Notes: a model not told the origin generated them from the sequence alone. Counted from the stretch's first letter, positions 49,876 to 59,414 are shown. The stretch is DNA of 64,000 nucleotides from Actinomycetota bacterium (GCA_004563715.1 SIRX01000030.1:1-64000), one strand, 5' to 3'. Made by a program: numbers and translations.

Positions 49876-50853
49876 CTAAGAACTCGCGGGAAGCCGCGGT
49901 TCCGGCACGGAAGGAACGTAGAGGGCGCGCCGCAGTGGGTTTTCGTGGTGGCTCCAGCCTTCCGGGCTGACGTTGCCGGTGGTCTCCAAGTACATCGCCG
50001 TCCGGGCGTCGAGGTTGTCTATGAGGTGCACCAGGAGGGCTTCAAGGGTCTTGGGCTGTTCGGGAGAACCGTACTCGATCTCCCCCTGATGCGAGAGCAG
50101 GATGTGCGAGACTTGCAGCGCCAGCTCTCTCGGAAAGTCCGGTAGCCGGGCTATGTAAGAAGCGACCAGCCGGTCTCCCAGGACCACGTGGCCCTGGAGA
50201 CGGCCCTCCGTGGTGTAATTGAACCCCCCACCCCCCCACGAAAGCTCCTCGATCTTGCCCACGTCGTGGAAGACGGCCCCGAAGAACAGGAGGTCCCGGT
50301 CCACCGGGTAGATCTCGGCCAGGTGCCGGGCGATCCGCAGGCACTGGAGCGAGTGCTCCAGCAACCCCCCGATGCGGGCGTGGTGCATGGACTTTGCCGC
50401 CGGGGCCGAGCAGAAAGCGTCCCAAAACCCCTCGTCCGAGGTCATGGAAACGAACAGTTCTCTCAGGTGCCCGTTCTCCAGTTCCTCACCCGCCAGGAGC
50501 AACTCCGCCGCCAGAGCCTGGCGGTCTTTGTCTGTGACGGGCAGGTAGTCCTCTTCCACGACCTCCTCGCGCTTCAGAAGCCGGAGGCGGTTTATCTTGA
50601 CCTGCAGCGTCCCCCGGTACTCGTGGGTGTTGCCCTCCACGTACACGTACGCGGGCTCCGAAAAGCCCTCCCGTAGCTCGGCCGGCAGGTTCCACATGCG
50701 GGCGTCGACGACGCCCGTCGAATCGACCAACTTCATCGAGAGGTAGGGAACGCCGCGGCTGTCGTTGCGGACGGCGGCCTCGGTTGCCAGGAAAGTTGAG
50801 CGCAGGCTCAAGCCTGGCTTGAGATCCCGCGCCCAAAACTCCTGTTTGTTCAG
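49876..50853 (-). CDS. yhaM: YhaM-like 3'-5' exoribonuclease (OB-fold plus HD domain; CTG start inferred)
   Basis: The protein has about 325 residues. Residues 10-90 are an OB fold (DLKPGLSLRSTFLATEAAVR). The HD domain has HHARIGGLLEHSLQCLRIA (about 156-174, first His), FHDVGKIEELSW (about 195-206, HD) and LLSHQGEIEYG (about 255-265). Bacillus YhaM is a Mn-dependent exoribonuclease. The nearest canonical start, TTG 50811, removes the conserved N-terminus; CTG 50853 gives LNKQEFWARDLKPG with AGAAGGG upstream. An in-frame TAG from the permease stop limits the window. Follows the ABC permease. Confidence 0.82.
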   Translation of the reverse strand: MNKQEFWARDLKPGLSLRSTFLATEAAVRNDSRGVPYLSMKLVDSTGVVDARMWNLPAELREGFSEPAYVYVEGNTHEYRGTLQVKINRLRLLKREEVVEEDYLPVTDKDRQALAAELLLAGEELENGHLRELFVSMTSDEGFWDAFCSAPAAKSMHHARIGGLLEHSLQCLRIARHLAEIYPVDRDLLFFGAVFHDVGKIEELSWGGGGFNYTTEGRLQGHVVLGDRLVASYIARLPDFPRELALQVSHILLSHQGEIEYGSPEQPKTLEALLVHLIDNLDARTAMYLETTGNVSPEGWSHHENPLRRALYVPSVPEPRLPASS

Positions 50854-50865
50854 GGAACTGCCCTT

Positions 50866-51717
50866 CTAGCCCTTGACGGCGCCCGCGGTAAGCCCGGAGA
50901 CGATCCGGCGCTGGAAGATCAGGACCAGTATCACCAGCGGTATCGTCACCACCACAGCGGCCGCAGCCTGGGCCCCGTAGTCTACCGTATAGATGGTCGC
51001 GAATTGCGGTATGACCACCGTTACCGGCTGGACGCTGATATCGAAGGCGAACGTGTTGGCGAAGAGGAACTCGTTCCACGCGAAGATGAACGTCAGGATC
51101 GCCGTCGTGAACACCCCCGGCGCCGATAACGGCACGATCACCTTCCAGAACGCTTGCAGGGTCGTGGCCCCGTCTACCTTGGCCGCCTCTTCCAGGTCAA
51201 ACGGCAACTCCTTGAAGAACGCCACCAGCAACCACACCGTCAGCGGCAACGCGAACACCACGTCGGGGATGATCAGGGACGCGTAGGTGTTGATGATGCC
51301 AGCCTGGCTGAACTGTACAAAGAGCGGCGCGATGATCGCGACCGGCGGGAAGAAGGCGATGGCCAGGATCAACGTCAGGAACGGGCTCTTGAAGCGGAAC
51401 CTGAGCCTGGCTATGGCGTAGGCCGCTATGGAACCCAGAAAGAGGCAGATGACCGTCGTGACCCCGGCGACTATGACGCTGTTGAGTATCGCCCGCTGGA
51501 ACCGGGCGTCGCTGAAGATCGTTTCGTAGGAGGTGCCTGTCAGGGTGTTGGGCAGGATGGTTGGCGGCGAGGCGAAGATCTCCGCCCGGGTTATGATGCT
51601 CATCTTGAACACCCACAGCAGGGGGAACAGGGCTACCAGCAAGAAAAAGGCGATAAAGGCGTAGAAGGCCACGGACCGCCACAGGTTACCGCTTCCGGAT
51701 GATGTCGCCGCTGCCAC
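50866..51717 (-). CDS. Carbohydrate ABC transporter permease (MalG/UgpE-like)
   Basis: The protein has 283 residues and six transmembrane helices. The cytoplasmic EAA loop, EEAAKVDGATTLQAFWKVIV (about 184-203), contacts the ATPase. AYAIARLRF and FPPVAIIAPLFVQF are MalG-type segments. It moves sugars released from the binding protein. GTG start with GGGAGGTAAG upstream, one base after the MalF-like stop. Operon order is ATPase - binding protein - MalF - MalG - yhaM. The sugar is not deducible. Confidence 0.92.
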   Translation of the reverse strand: MAAATSSGSGNLWRSVAFYAFIAFFLLVALFPLLWVFKMSIITRAEIFASPPTILPNTLTGTSYETIFSDARFQRAILNSVIVAGVTTVICLFLGSIAAYAIARLRFRFKSPFLTLILAIAFFPPVAIIAPLFVQFSQAGIINTYASLIIPDVVFALPLTVWLLVAFFKELPFDLEEAAKVDGATTLQAFWKVIVPLSAPGVFTTAILTFIFAWNEFLFANTFAFDISVQPVTVVIPQFATIYTVDYGAQAAAAVVVTIPLVILVLIFQRRIVSGLTAGAVKG

Positions 51718-51719
51718 CG

Positions 51720-52646
51720 CTACTTACCTCCCGGTGAGGTTTGCATACCGAAGCCCTTGATGAAGATAAACGCCAGGACCAGCGCGCTCAAGAAGATGAA
51801 CACCGCCGCCGCGTTCCCTAATGGGAAGTTGAGCTGGCTTATGCGCACCGCCTTGTACACATAGGTCGAGAACGACTCCAGCTGCCGGTCGCTCATGACC
51901 CAGAACAGGTCGTAGATCCGCCAGGCGTCCAGCGTCCGGAACAGGAGCGCCACCAGGATCGAGCCCTTAAGAAGCGGCATGGTGATCTTGAAGAATTGCT
52001 GTACCCGGCTCGCGCCGTCCACCCTCGCCGCCTCGTAGACGTCGCCGGGGATGGTCTGGAGCCCGGCCAGCAGCAGGAGCGCCACGAACGGCGTCGTCTT
52101 CCACACGTCGGAGACGATCGCCCCGATCAGGAGCAGCCCCTCGTCGGTGAGGATCGGCTGGGTTATGAGCCCCAGGGTGTTCGCCACGTAGTTGATAATG
52201 CCGATCTGGTCCTGGTACATGAGCCGCCACATGAGCGCCGAGACGACCAGCGGGAAGGCCCACGGCACCAGCACCGCGGCCCGCACCATACCCCGCCCCC
52301 GGAACTGCCGGTTTATCGCCAGCGCGATCGCGAGCCCCAGTACGAACTCCAGGGCTACGCTTACCACCGTAAACACTGTAGTGTTGAAGAAGGCGTCCCG
52401 GAACGACGGATCCTGGAACATCGCGACGTAGTTCTGCAAGCCCACGAAGGTCCCGAACGTCTGCTGCGGGGTCACCTGCTGGAAGCTGAGGATCATGGAG
52501 TACATGATCGGGAAGAACGCCACGATCAGGATGACGGCCAGGGTCGGCACGGTCATGTAGTAGGCGGTACGGCTTTCGGCGGTGGTAAACTCTTCTTTTA
52601 TCTTGCCGAAAAATCCAGGCTCTTTTTTCTGCGATTGTTGGGCCAC
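51720..52646 (-). CDS. Sugar ABC transporter permease (MalF/UgpA-like)
   Basis: The protein has 308 residues and six transmembrane helices. The EAA loop is YEAARVDGASRVQQFFKITM (about 209-228), and FPLVVSALMWRLMYQDQIG and the N-terminal helix TVPTLAVILIVAFFPIMYSM are typical of the UgpA/MalF family. It pairs with the next gene to form the membrane channel. GTG start with AAGGAG upstream, 56 bp after the binding-protein stop. Confidence 0.93.
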   Translation of the reverse strand: MAQQSQKKEPGFFGKIKEEFTTAESRTAYYMTVPTLAVILIVAFFPIMYSMILSFQQVTPQQTFGTFVGLQNYVAMFQDPSFRDAFFNTTVFTVVSVALEFVLGLAIALAINRQFRGRGMVRAAVLVPWAFPLVVSALMWRLMYQDQIGIINYVANTLGLITQPILTDEGLLLIGAIVSDVWKTTPFVALLLLAGLQTIPGDVYEAARVDGASRVQQFFKITMPLLKGSILVALLFRTLDAWRIYDLFWVMSDRQLESFSTYVYKAVRISQLNFPLGNAAAVFIFLSALVLAFIFIKGFGMQTSPGGK

Positions 52647-52702
52647 ATTGGACTCCTTCTAGGTACGGCAAGGGGGGCATATCACCCCCCTTGCGTCCGC
52701 CG

Positions 52703-54067
52703 TTAGAGGCTCTCCGCCCGATCCACGATGCTCTGCATCTCGTTGCCGGCGTCGTCCGCCGCCTGCTGCGGGGGCTTCTGTCCGCGCAGGGAGGAGTTGA
52801 ACTGCTCCTGCATTATGAGGGACATGTCCGAGTAGACCGGCGAGACCGGCCTCGGGCGCGAGCGCTCCAGGTTCTCGCGTCCGAGGGCTATCACCGGCAC
52901 GGTGTCCTGGATCTCCTGGTCGTCGTAGAGCTCCGTCCGGGTCGGCAGGAACGAGCCTTCCAGCGCCCGGAACCTCTGGATCTCTGTCGAGGTGGCGAAC
53001 TGGATGAACTCGTATGCCGCGTCCTGGACTTCCGGGTCGGAGGCGGCGTTTATGTAGAAGTTCCACCCGCCCAGGCCGCTGAAGCTTCCGCCGTCGGGAC
53101 CCGTCGGTATCGGGGCGATGCCGATCTGGTCCTGGCTCACCTCGGACTCGCCCTCGTCGCCAGCCAGGGCGTACACGTAGGGCCAGTTGCGCAGGAAGAC
53201 CGCGTCACCCCGCAAAAAGGCCTCGTGGCTTTCCTGCTCCTTGTACGAGGAGACCGCGTCCGGCGAAACACCGTCGTCGATCATGCTCCGCTGGGTCTCC
53301 AGGCCCGAGACGGCGGGGGGCTCGCTTATCGTGACCTCGCTGCCCTCCTCGGAGAGCGCGTCGCCACCGTGGGTCCAGATGTACTCCAGGCCGTTTACGA
53401 CACCACCCTCGTACTGCGCCCCCTGGAAGACGAAGCCGAACTGGGTACCGGTCGCCTCGGCCGTCTCCAGAGCCATCTCCTTCAGCTCGTCCCAGGTCTC
53501 GGGCGGCTCGGAGAAGCCGGCTTCTTCCAGCAGGTCCTGCCGGTAGTACATCATCCCCGCGTCCGTAAACCACGGAACGCCCCAGACAGAGCCGTCGTAG
53601 GTGTTCGACTCGATCGGGCCTTCCAGGAACTCCTGGCGGTCTTCCTCGGTAAAGCGGTCGGAGAGGTCGAGAATCCAGCCGTTAGCCGCGAACTGGGCCG
53701 GCCAGATCACGTCCCCGCCGATTACGTCTATGTCCCCGCCGCCGGCCTGGAACTCTGTGCGGAGCTGGTCGAAGTACTGGCCGGTGTCGGCGGGCATCTC
53801 GCGGTAGTTCACCTGGATCTCGCCCTCGTGCTCCTCGTTGAACCGGCTGACTACCTCCTGCAGGGTCCCGGAGTCGTCGGGGCCGAAAGAGAAGATGATC
53901 TCGATGGGCCCGTCGCCGTTCTGGGCCTCGCCACCGCCACCGCCGCAAGCCGCAGCCCCGAGGAGCGTCGCGCCAGCCAGGCCTGCCCCGCTCAACTTCA
54001 GGAAATCGCGCCGGTTCATCGACCGTCCGGCGGACACACCTCCTGCTCTCAGTATCCTTCTCCTCAC
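52703..54067 (-). CDS. ABC transporter sugar-binding lipoprotein with twin-arginine signal
   Basis: The protein has 454 residues. NRRDFLKLSGAGLAGATLLG (about 18-37) is a twin-arginine signal followed by the lipobox LGAAAC with Cys41. The mature part is a family 1 solute-binding protein (EIIFSFGPDDSGTLQEVVSR, GVPWFTDAGMMYYRQDLLEE). It delivers sugar to the MalF/G pair. GTG 54067 has AAGGAG at good spacing; ATG 54019 would start nearer the RR motif. Export should use the TatC/TatA proteins encoded here. Confidence 0.9.
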   Translation of the reverse strand: MRRRILRAGGVSAGRSMNRRDFLKLSGAGLAGATLLGAAACGGGGGEAQNGDGPIEIIFSFGPDDSGTLQEVVSRFNEEHEGEIQVNYREMPADTGQYFDQLRTEFQAGGGDIDVIGGDVIWPAQFAANGWILDLSDRFTEEDRQEFLEGPIESNTYDGSVWGVPWFTDAGMMYYRQDLLEEAGFSEPPETWDELKEMALETAEATGTQFGFVFQGAQYEGGVVNGLEYIWTHGGDALSEEGSEVTISEPPAVSGLETQRSMIDDGVSPDAVSSYKEQESHEAFLRGDAVFLRNWPYVYALAGDEGESEVSQDQIGIAPIPTGPDGGSFSGLGGWNFYINAASDPEVQDAAYEFIQFATSTEIQRFRALEGSFLPTRTELYDDQEIQDTVPVIALGRENLERSRPRPVSPVYSDMSLIMQEQFNSSLRGQKPPQQAADDAGNEMQSIVDRAESL

Positions 54068-54208
54068 CTGTACTCCTTATCTAGGGCTTTCTTCCGAAAG
54101 CACCGCTCGTTCAGGATACCGGTCCACCTCCGTAGCGGCGCCGGACCGGCGCCCAATACACGCCCGTCTTTTCTGGCCGGCGCGTCCGTCACGCGCACGT
54201 GCCAAGGG

Positions 54209-55393
54209 TTACTGCAAGATAGCCTCCTCCGTCTCGGGATCAAACAGGTGTACCTTGCTAGAGTCGATCAGCAGCCGGACTTCCTTGCCCTCCCGGGCAA
54301 CGGTCTCCGGGGAGACCCGGGCGACCAGCAACTCTCCGGCATCGTCGTCTTCGCCCCCGACCTCGGCCTCTTCTTCCGCCAGGCTCTCCATGTGGGCTTT
54401 TTCAGCCTGCGAGAGCTCGAAGTAGACGTACTTCTCGTTGCCCATGCTCTCTATCACCTGAGGCTCCACGGTGATCGGGGTGGTCCCCTCCGGGTTCTCG
54501 ACGACCTCGGCGTCTTCTATGTTCTCCGGCCGGATGCCCACCACGACGTCGTTGTTGATGTACGGGTCCAGGTCGACGTTCTCGAGCTTCTCGCGGGAGA
54601 GCGGGACGCGGGCCTCGCCGAAAGCGGCGACAATGTTCCCATTGTCCTTCTCCAGGTGGCCCTTGACGAAGTTCATCGCCGGGCTGCCGATAAAGCCCGC
54701 CACAAACACGTTGTTGGGATACTCGTACATCTCCTGGGGCGGCGCGATCTGCTGCACGATGCCGTCCTTGAGCAGCACGATCCGGTCGGCCATCGTCATG
54801 GCCTCGGTCTGGTCGTGGGTGACGTAGATTGTCGTGACCCCGATGCGGTTGTGGAGCTTGGCTATCTCCGTGCGCATCTGGACCCGGAGCTTGGCGTCGA
54901 GGTTGGAGAGCGGCTCGTCCATGAGGAACGCCTTCGGGTCCCGGACTATCGCCCGTCCGAGGGCCACCCGCTGACGCTGGCCGCCCGAGAGGGCCACCGG
55001 CTTGCGGTTGAGGAAGTTCTCCAGGCCCAGGATTTTGGCCGCGTCGTTTACCCGCCGGTCTATCTCGTCCGAGTCCACCTTGCGCAGCTTGAGGGCGAAG
55101 GCCATGTTCTCCCGGACGTTCATGTGCGGGTAGAGGGCGTAGTTCTGGAAGACCATCGCTATGTCCCGCTCCCGGGGCGGCACGTCGTTGACCACCTCGT
55201 CCCCGATAAAGAGCTTGCCGTCCGTGATGTCCTCCAGGCCGGCCACCATGCGTAGGGCGGTGGACTTGCCGCATCCCGAAGGGCCGACAAAGACGACGAA
55301 CTCCCCGTCCGGGATGTCCAGGTTCATGTCCTGGATCGCGACCACGTCCTCGCCGTAGACTTTCTTTACGTCCTCAAACGTTATCTCCGCCAC
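54209..55393 (-). CDS. ugpC: Sugar ABC transporter ATP-binding protein (UgpC/MsmK-like)
   Basis: The protein has 394 residues. Walker A is [16 protein letters not shown] (about 37-52), the signature [18 protein letters not shown] (about 134-151), Walker [17 protein letters not shown] (about 155-170). A C-terminal TOBE/OB region of ~150 residues follows, with an unusual acidic insert ([17 protein letters not shown], about 354-370). It powers the MalF/G importer. GTG with AAGGAGG upstream; 142 bp separate it from the binding-protein gene. The ATPase may serve other importers, as MsmK does. Confidence 0.93.
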   Translation of the reverse strand: MAEITFEDVKKVYGEDVVAIQDMNLDIPDGEFVVFVGPSGCGKSTALRMVAGLEDITDGKLFIGDEVVNDVPPRERDIAMVFQNYALYPHMNVRENMAFALKLRKVDSDEIDRRVNDAAKILGLENFLNRKPVALSGGQRQRVALGRAIVRDPKAFLMDEPLSNLDAKLRVQMRTEIAKLHNRIGVTTIYVTHDQTEAMTMADRIVLLKDGIVQQIAPPQEMYEYPNNVFVAGFIGSPAMNFVKGHLEKDNGNIVAAFGEARVPLSREKLENVDLDPYINNDVVVGIRPENIEDAEVVENPEGTTPITVEPQVIESMGNEKYVYFELSQAEKAHMESLAEEEAEVGGEDDDAGELLVARVSPETVAREGKEVRLLIDSSKVHLFDPETEEAILQ

Positions 55394-55496
55394 CTCGAAG
55401 ACCTCCTTTTGTATAGACGACCGGCTATCGCGCCGACCCCTTTACTTATCTCATTTTCTAGTCCGCTCACCCCAGCAGTTTGGCGAACATTCTACC

Positions 55497-56684
55497 CTAA
55501 CGGGAATTCGCTGCATACAGCGGATAGCGGTCTTTGACCTCCCGGACCCGTCGAAATGCTTCTTCTACCCGCCCGCGCGGTATCTCCCCGGCCTCGACGG
55601 CCCCGATCACGGCCTCGTATGCTTCTACCTGGTCCTCGTACGGGCCGACGACGATGAGCAGGTCGGCCCCGGCTTTTACGGCCTCGACCGCCACCCTCCC
55701 GGGCGGCTCCTCCCCCGAAGCGCCCACCATGCCAAGGTCGTCCGTGACGACGACGCCCTCGAAGCCCAGCTCCCGCCGCAACAGGCTTACGGCGTCAGGC
55801 GAGAGGCTGGCGGGACGCTCCGGGTCTATGGCCGGGTAGAGCAGGTGCCCGACCATGACCATCGGCACGCCCGCCGCCACCGCCGCCCGGAACGGCGGCA
55901 GGTCGTAGTTCAGGACCGTCTCCCGGGCGTGCTCCACCACGGGCAGGTCCACGTGCGAGTCGGCGGCCGCAACCCCGTGGTTGGGGAAGTGCTTCGCCGC
56001 GGAGACGACCCCCGCCGACTCGAAGCCCTCCACGGCCGCCGCGCCCATCACCGCCACCAGGCCCGGATCCTCGCCGTAGGACCGGCTCCCGATGGCGGCC
56101 CCGTAGCCGGTGTCCACCACCGGGGCCAGGTCCGTGTTGACGCCCGCGCGGCGCAACTCCCGGCCGGTTTGCACGGCAATCTGGCGGGCCACAGCGGGGT
56201 CTCCGCCAGCCCCGACCTCCGCGGCGGCGGGCTGCGGCGTCACCCACGGGGCGGAGGATACCTCGCCACCCTCCTCGTCCACGGCGACGAGGAGCGGTGT
56301 GGAAGGTTCGTTGTCCAGCGCCAGCTCCTGCAGGGAGCGGACGAGCGCGGCCGTCTGCCCTTCACTCTCCATGTTGTGGCCGAGCAACAGCACGCCGCCG
56401 ATGTTCCGGTCCCGGACCAGCGCCTCGATCTGCGGGTCTGGTTGCGTGCCGGGCAACCCCACCAGGAACATCTGGCCGACCATCTCTTCCAGGCTCATAG
56501 AGCTTTCTTCCACCGTCCGCCCTCCCGGCTCGGGGGCTTGCTGTCCTCCGGCCCGCGTAACGGCGGTCGTCCCCGGGGTCTCACCTCTCTCCGGGCCGTC
56601 CGTACCGGACCCCCGAGGCTCCGTTCCGGAGCACGCGGCGAGCAGGAGTCCCGCGCAGATCAGCAGGAGGGCGGCCCGGCACAT
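55497..56684 (-). CDS. nagZ: Beta-N-acetylhexosaminidase-like glycoside hydrolase family 3 lipoprotein
   Basis: The protein has 395 residues. A lipoprotein signal ends LLLAACSG near residue 20, then a Pro/Gly/Glu linker. The GH3 barrel starts at LEEMVGQMFLVGLPG (about 67-81). LVAVDEEGGEVSS, DLAPVVDTGYGAAIGSRSYG and AAKHFPNHGVAAADSHVDLP (about 223-242) are catalytic blocks; the Asp in VVVTDDLGMVG (about 313-323) is the expected nucleophile. In NagZ KHFPGHG is usual, so Asn at the second G position is unusual. It should trim muropeptides or chitooligosaccharides outside the membrane. Confidence 0.85.
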   Translation of the reverse strand: MCRAALLLICAGLLLAACSGTEPRGSGTDGPERGETPGTTAVTRAGGQQAPEPGGRTVEESSMSLEEMVGQMFLVGLPGTQPDPQIEALVRDRNIGGVLLLGHNMESEGQTAALVRSLQELALDNEPSTPLLVAVDEEGGEVSSAPWVTPQPAAAEVGAGGDPAVARQIAVQTGRELRRAGVNTDLAPVVDTGYGAAIGSRSYGEDPGLVAVMGAAAVEGFESAGVVSAAKHFPNHGVAAADSHVDLPVVEHARETVLNYDLPPFRAAVAAGVPMVMVGHLLYPAIDPERPASLSPDAVSLLRRELGFEGVVVTDDLGMVGASGEEPPGRVAVEAVKAGADLLIVVGPYEDQVEAYEAVIGAVEAGEIPRGRVEEAFRRVREVKDRYPLYAANSR

Positions 56685-56796
56685 CACGGCCGCGCGTCCC
56701 CGCTCCCGGCTGACTTTCCGCTTCTCAGAGGCTCCTCTCCATCAACGGTGCAGTTTACCGCTGAGACGGACCCGGGGCTCGGGTATCCTGAGGGCA

Positions 56797-58152
56797 GTGA
56801 TCGAGCTGCGCTACGATTCCGGCACCCTCATCGCCAGCGGGGAAGCCCCCCCGCCCGAGCCTTTTGTGTGGGACGGGCGCACCCGGCAGTGGCGCGCCCC
56901 GGCGAACGCCTACCGCAACACGATGCTCGGGTTGCGGGGCTCCGGGACGCCGCACGAGGACCGGGCCGCCCGCTTCGAGAAGCTCTCCCTGGAATCAAGG
57001 GTCTCCCTGGAGCCCCGGCCTTACCAGAGGGCGGCGCTCGCCGCCTGGCGCCGGAAGGACCTGCGCGGGGTGGTGGTGCTCCCGACGGGGGCGGGCAAGA
57101 CCGCTGTGGCGGTGCGGGCCGTCGAGCGGGTCGGGCGCAGCGCGCTCGTCGTGGTCCCGACGCTCGCCCTGCTCAAGCAGTGGTACTCGGTCCTCACGGA
57201 TGCCTTCGGCGGCTCGGTGGAGGTCGGCCTGCTCGGCGGCGGCTACCACGAGGTCACGCCGCTCACCGTGACCACCTACGACTCGGCCTACATCCACGCC
57301 GAGCGCTATGGCGACCGGTTCGCGCTCGCCGTCTACGACGAGGTCCACCACCTGCCCGCCGAGAAGTACGCCATGATCCCCAAGATGCTCCTCGCCCCGT
57401 ACTCGCTGGGCCTCACCGCCACCCCCGAGCGGCCCGACGGGGGCCACGCGCTGCTGCCGGAGCTGGTGGGCCGTATCTGCTACCGGCTCTCGCCCGAGGA
57501 CCTGGCCGGCACCTACCTGGCCCCCTACGAGCTGATCCGCATCCCGATAGAACTGACGGCCCACGAGCGCTACGAGTACGCCCAGGCCGACGCCATCTAC
57601 CGGGACTTCCTGCGCAAGCACAACCTCTCTATGCGATCTCCGGAGGACTGGCAGCGCTTTATTCTGGTCGCCGCCACGAGCCACTCCGGGGGCCGGGAGG
57701 CGCTGCTGGCGGCCCGGCGGCGGCGCGAGATACAGTCCGGGGCGCTGCGCAAGGGCGTGACCCTGGAGTCCCTGCTCAGACGCCACTGGAACGACCGGTG
57801 CATAGTCTTCACCAAGAGCGTCGAGGAAGTGTACGCGATCTCCGCGAGGTTCCTGATCCCCGGCATCACCTACGAGACCCCGGCGCGGGAGCGCAAGGAG
57901 ATCCTGGACCGCTTCCGGGAGGGCCGCTACCGCACGATAGTAGCCTCCGACGTGCTGAACGAGGGCGTGGACGTCCCGGACGCGAACGTGGCGATCATCC
58001 TCGCCGGCAGCGCCTCCCACCGGGAGTACGTCCAGCGCCTGGGCCGCATCCTCCGCCCGAAAGACGGCAAGCAAGCCGTCCTCTACGAGCTCGTAACCTC
58101 CCAGACGAACGAGGAGTTCGCCTCCCGGCGGCGCCGGGAGGCGGCAGTGTAG
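56797..58152 (+). CDS. XPB/Ssl2-like SF2 DNA helicase
   Basis: The protein has 451 residues. The damage-recognition N-terminus is followed by RPYQRAALAAWRRK (Q-motif region, about 73-86), PTGAGKTAVAV (motif I), the DEVH box in YDEVHHLPAEKY (about 184-195), LGLTATPERPDGG (motif III) and RLGRILRPKDGKQA (motif VI). Compact size and the DEVH box match archaeal and bacterial XPB, which opens DNA in nucleotide-excision repair. GTG 56797 follows CTGAGGGCA; the ORF opens earlier only antisense to nagZ. The next gene is its Bax1 partner. Confidence 0.88.
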   Translation: MIELRYDSGTLIASGEAPPPEPFVWDGRTRQWRAPANAYRNTMLGLRGSGTPHEDRAARFEKLSLESRVSLEPRPYQRAALAAWRRKDLRGVVVLPTGAGKTAVAVRAVERVGRSALVVVPTLALLKQWYSVLTDAFGGSVEVGLLGGGYHEVTPLTVTTYDSAYIHAERYGDRFALAVYDEVHHLPAEKYAMIPKMLLAPYSLGLTATPERPDGGHALLPELVGRICYRLSPEDLAGTYLAPYELIRIPIELTAHERYEYAQADAIYRDFLRKHNLSMRSPEDWQRFILVAATSHSGGREALLAARRRREIQSGALRKGVTLESLLRRHWNDRCIVFTKSVEEVYAISARFLIPGITYETPARERKEILDRFREGRYRTIVASDVLNEGVDVPDANVAIILAGSASHREYVQRLGRILRPKDGKQAVLYELVTSQTNEEFASRRRREAAV

Positions 58153-58153
58153 G

Positions 58154-59407
58154 ATGCTCCGGGGCGAGCACGTCATGGCCCGCGTCCTCCGGGGGCGGCT
58201 GGTGCCCCATCGGCTACCCACGAGCGACCGGCGGGCCCTGGACGTCGCGGCGGAGCTGAGCGGCCTCTACGCCGCCCACCGGGACCGGCCCCGCGCGGAG
58301 CTGGAGGAGAGGCTCGCCGCCGCCGAGGAGGAGCTGGGGCCCCGGCTCGACCCCCGGCGGGGCTTCCGCATCGTGCGCGCCTTAGGCAAGCTCCTCGAAG
58401 AGCGCAGCGGGTGGGCCGCGCCCACGCCGGCGGACCCCTACACGGTCCGCACCCGCGTCTTCGAGCTGGCCGCCGCGATGCCGGAGCTGCCATCGGAAGA
58501 AGTTGGGCTCCTCGAAGCCCCAACGAGAGATGAAGTCCTCTCCCGGGTGGCGCGGGAGACCGGGCTCGAAGACCCGGCCTCCGTGATGTACGCCGACCGG
58601 CAGGGGGCGCAGTTGCTCGGCGCCTTCGAGGAGCCAGCGCCGGAGGAGCTGCTGGGGAGGTACAACGTCGCCCAGGTCCAGGGCGTGCTCTACGGCGCCC
58701 GGGAGCTTACCGTGGACCTCGGACGGGAGGCCGACGCCCGGCTGGTCTTCCACTACGTAAAGCTGATGGACCTGATCTACCGCCTGGAGACGACCGGCCG
58801 CGGCTACAGGATCCACCTCGACGGGCCGCTCTCCATCTTCGGCGGCACCCGCAAGTACGGGCTCCGGCTGGCCAAGTTCCTCCCCGGGCTGCTGCTCACC
58901 GCGCCATGGCGGCTCTCGGCGGCCGTGGAGTGGCGGGGCCGCGATACCACCCTGGAGCTGGACTCGGAGTCCTCGGACCTCGCGAGCCACTACCGGGGGC
59001 CGCGGGAGGAAGGCCGGGAGGTAAACGAAGCCTTCGTCCGGGCCTGGGAGCGGGCCCGGGACACGGGGAGCTGGGAGATGGAGCCCGGCCCCGGCGTCTT
59101 GCCCCTCCCCGAGCTGAAGACCGCCCTCGTCCCGGACTTCAGCCTCCGGCACGCCGGCACGGGCGAGGTGGCTCACCTGGAGGTGCTGGGCTTCTGGTCC
59201 GAGCGGCACCTCGTAGACCGGGTCGCGCTGCTGCGGGAGGCGCGCAGGCGCGGGCACCGGTTCCTGATCGCCGCCTCCGAGAAGCTCGGGGCCGCCCCCG
59301 AGGTCCTCGCGGAGGCGGCGGGCGGCGAGGTGGTGCCGTTCAAGAACCGCCTGGAAGTAAAGGCCGTGCTCCGGGCGCTCGGGGAGGACGCCGCTCCCGA
59401 CGTATAA
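58154..59407 (+). CDS. DUF790/Bax1-like nuclease partner of XPB
   Basis: The protein has 417 residues of the DUF790 family, known in archaea as Bax1. YNVAQVQGVLYGARELTVDL (about 173-192) and HYVKLMDLIYRLE (about 200-212) are family blocks. LVPDFSLRHAG (about 328-338) and VAHLEVLGFWSE (about 342-353) give the PD-(D/E)xK-like nuclease pattern. Archaeal Bax1 cuts DNA beside the bubble opened by XPB. The gene begins two bases after the XPB stop, the same arrangement as in archaea. ATG 58175 is a possible later start. Confidence 0.85.
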   Translation: MLRGEHVMARVLRGRLVPHRLPTSDRRALDVAAELSGLYAAHRDRPRAELEERLAAAEEELGPRLDPRRGFRIVRALGKLLEERSGWAAPTPADPYTVRTRVFELAAAMPELPSEEVGLLEAPTRDEVLSRVARETGLEDPASVMYADRQGAQLLGAFEEPAPEELLGRYNVAQVQGVLYGARELTVDLGREADARLVFHYVKLMDLIYRLETTGRGYRIHLDGPLSIFGGTRKYGLRLAKFLPGLLLTAPWRLSAAVEWRGRDTTLELDSESSDLASHYRGPREEGREVNEAFVRAWERARDTGSWEMEPGPGVLPLPELKTALVPDFSLRHAGTGEVAHLEVLGFWSERHLVDRVALLREARRRGHRFLIAASEKLGAAPEVLAEAAGGEVVPFKNRLEVKAVLRALGEDAAPDV

Positions 59408-59414
59408 TGACGAT

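Noticed and set aside
52691-55255. 854-codon open frame antisense to the ABC importer
   Set aside because: The opposite strand encodes complete transporter genes with Walker and EAA motifs; the antisense frame has no domain pattern.
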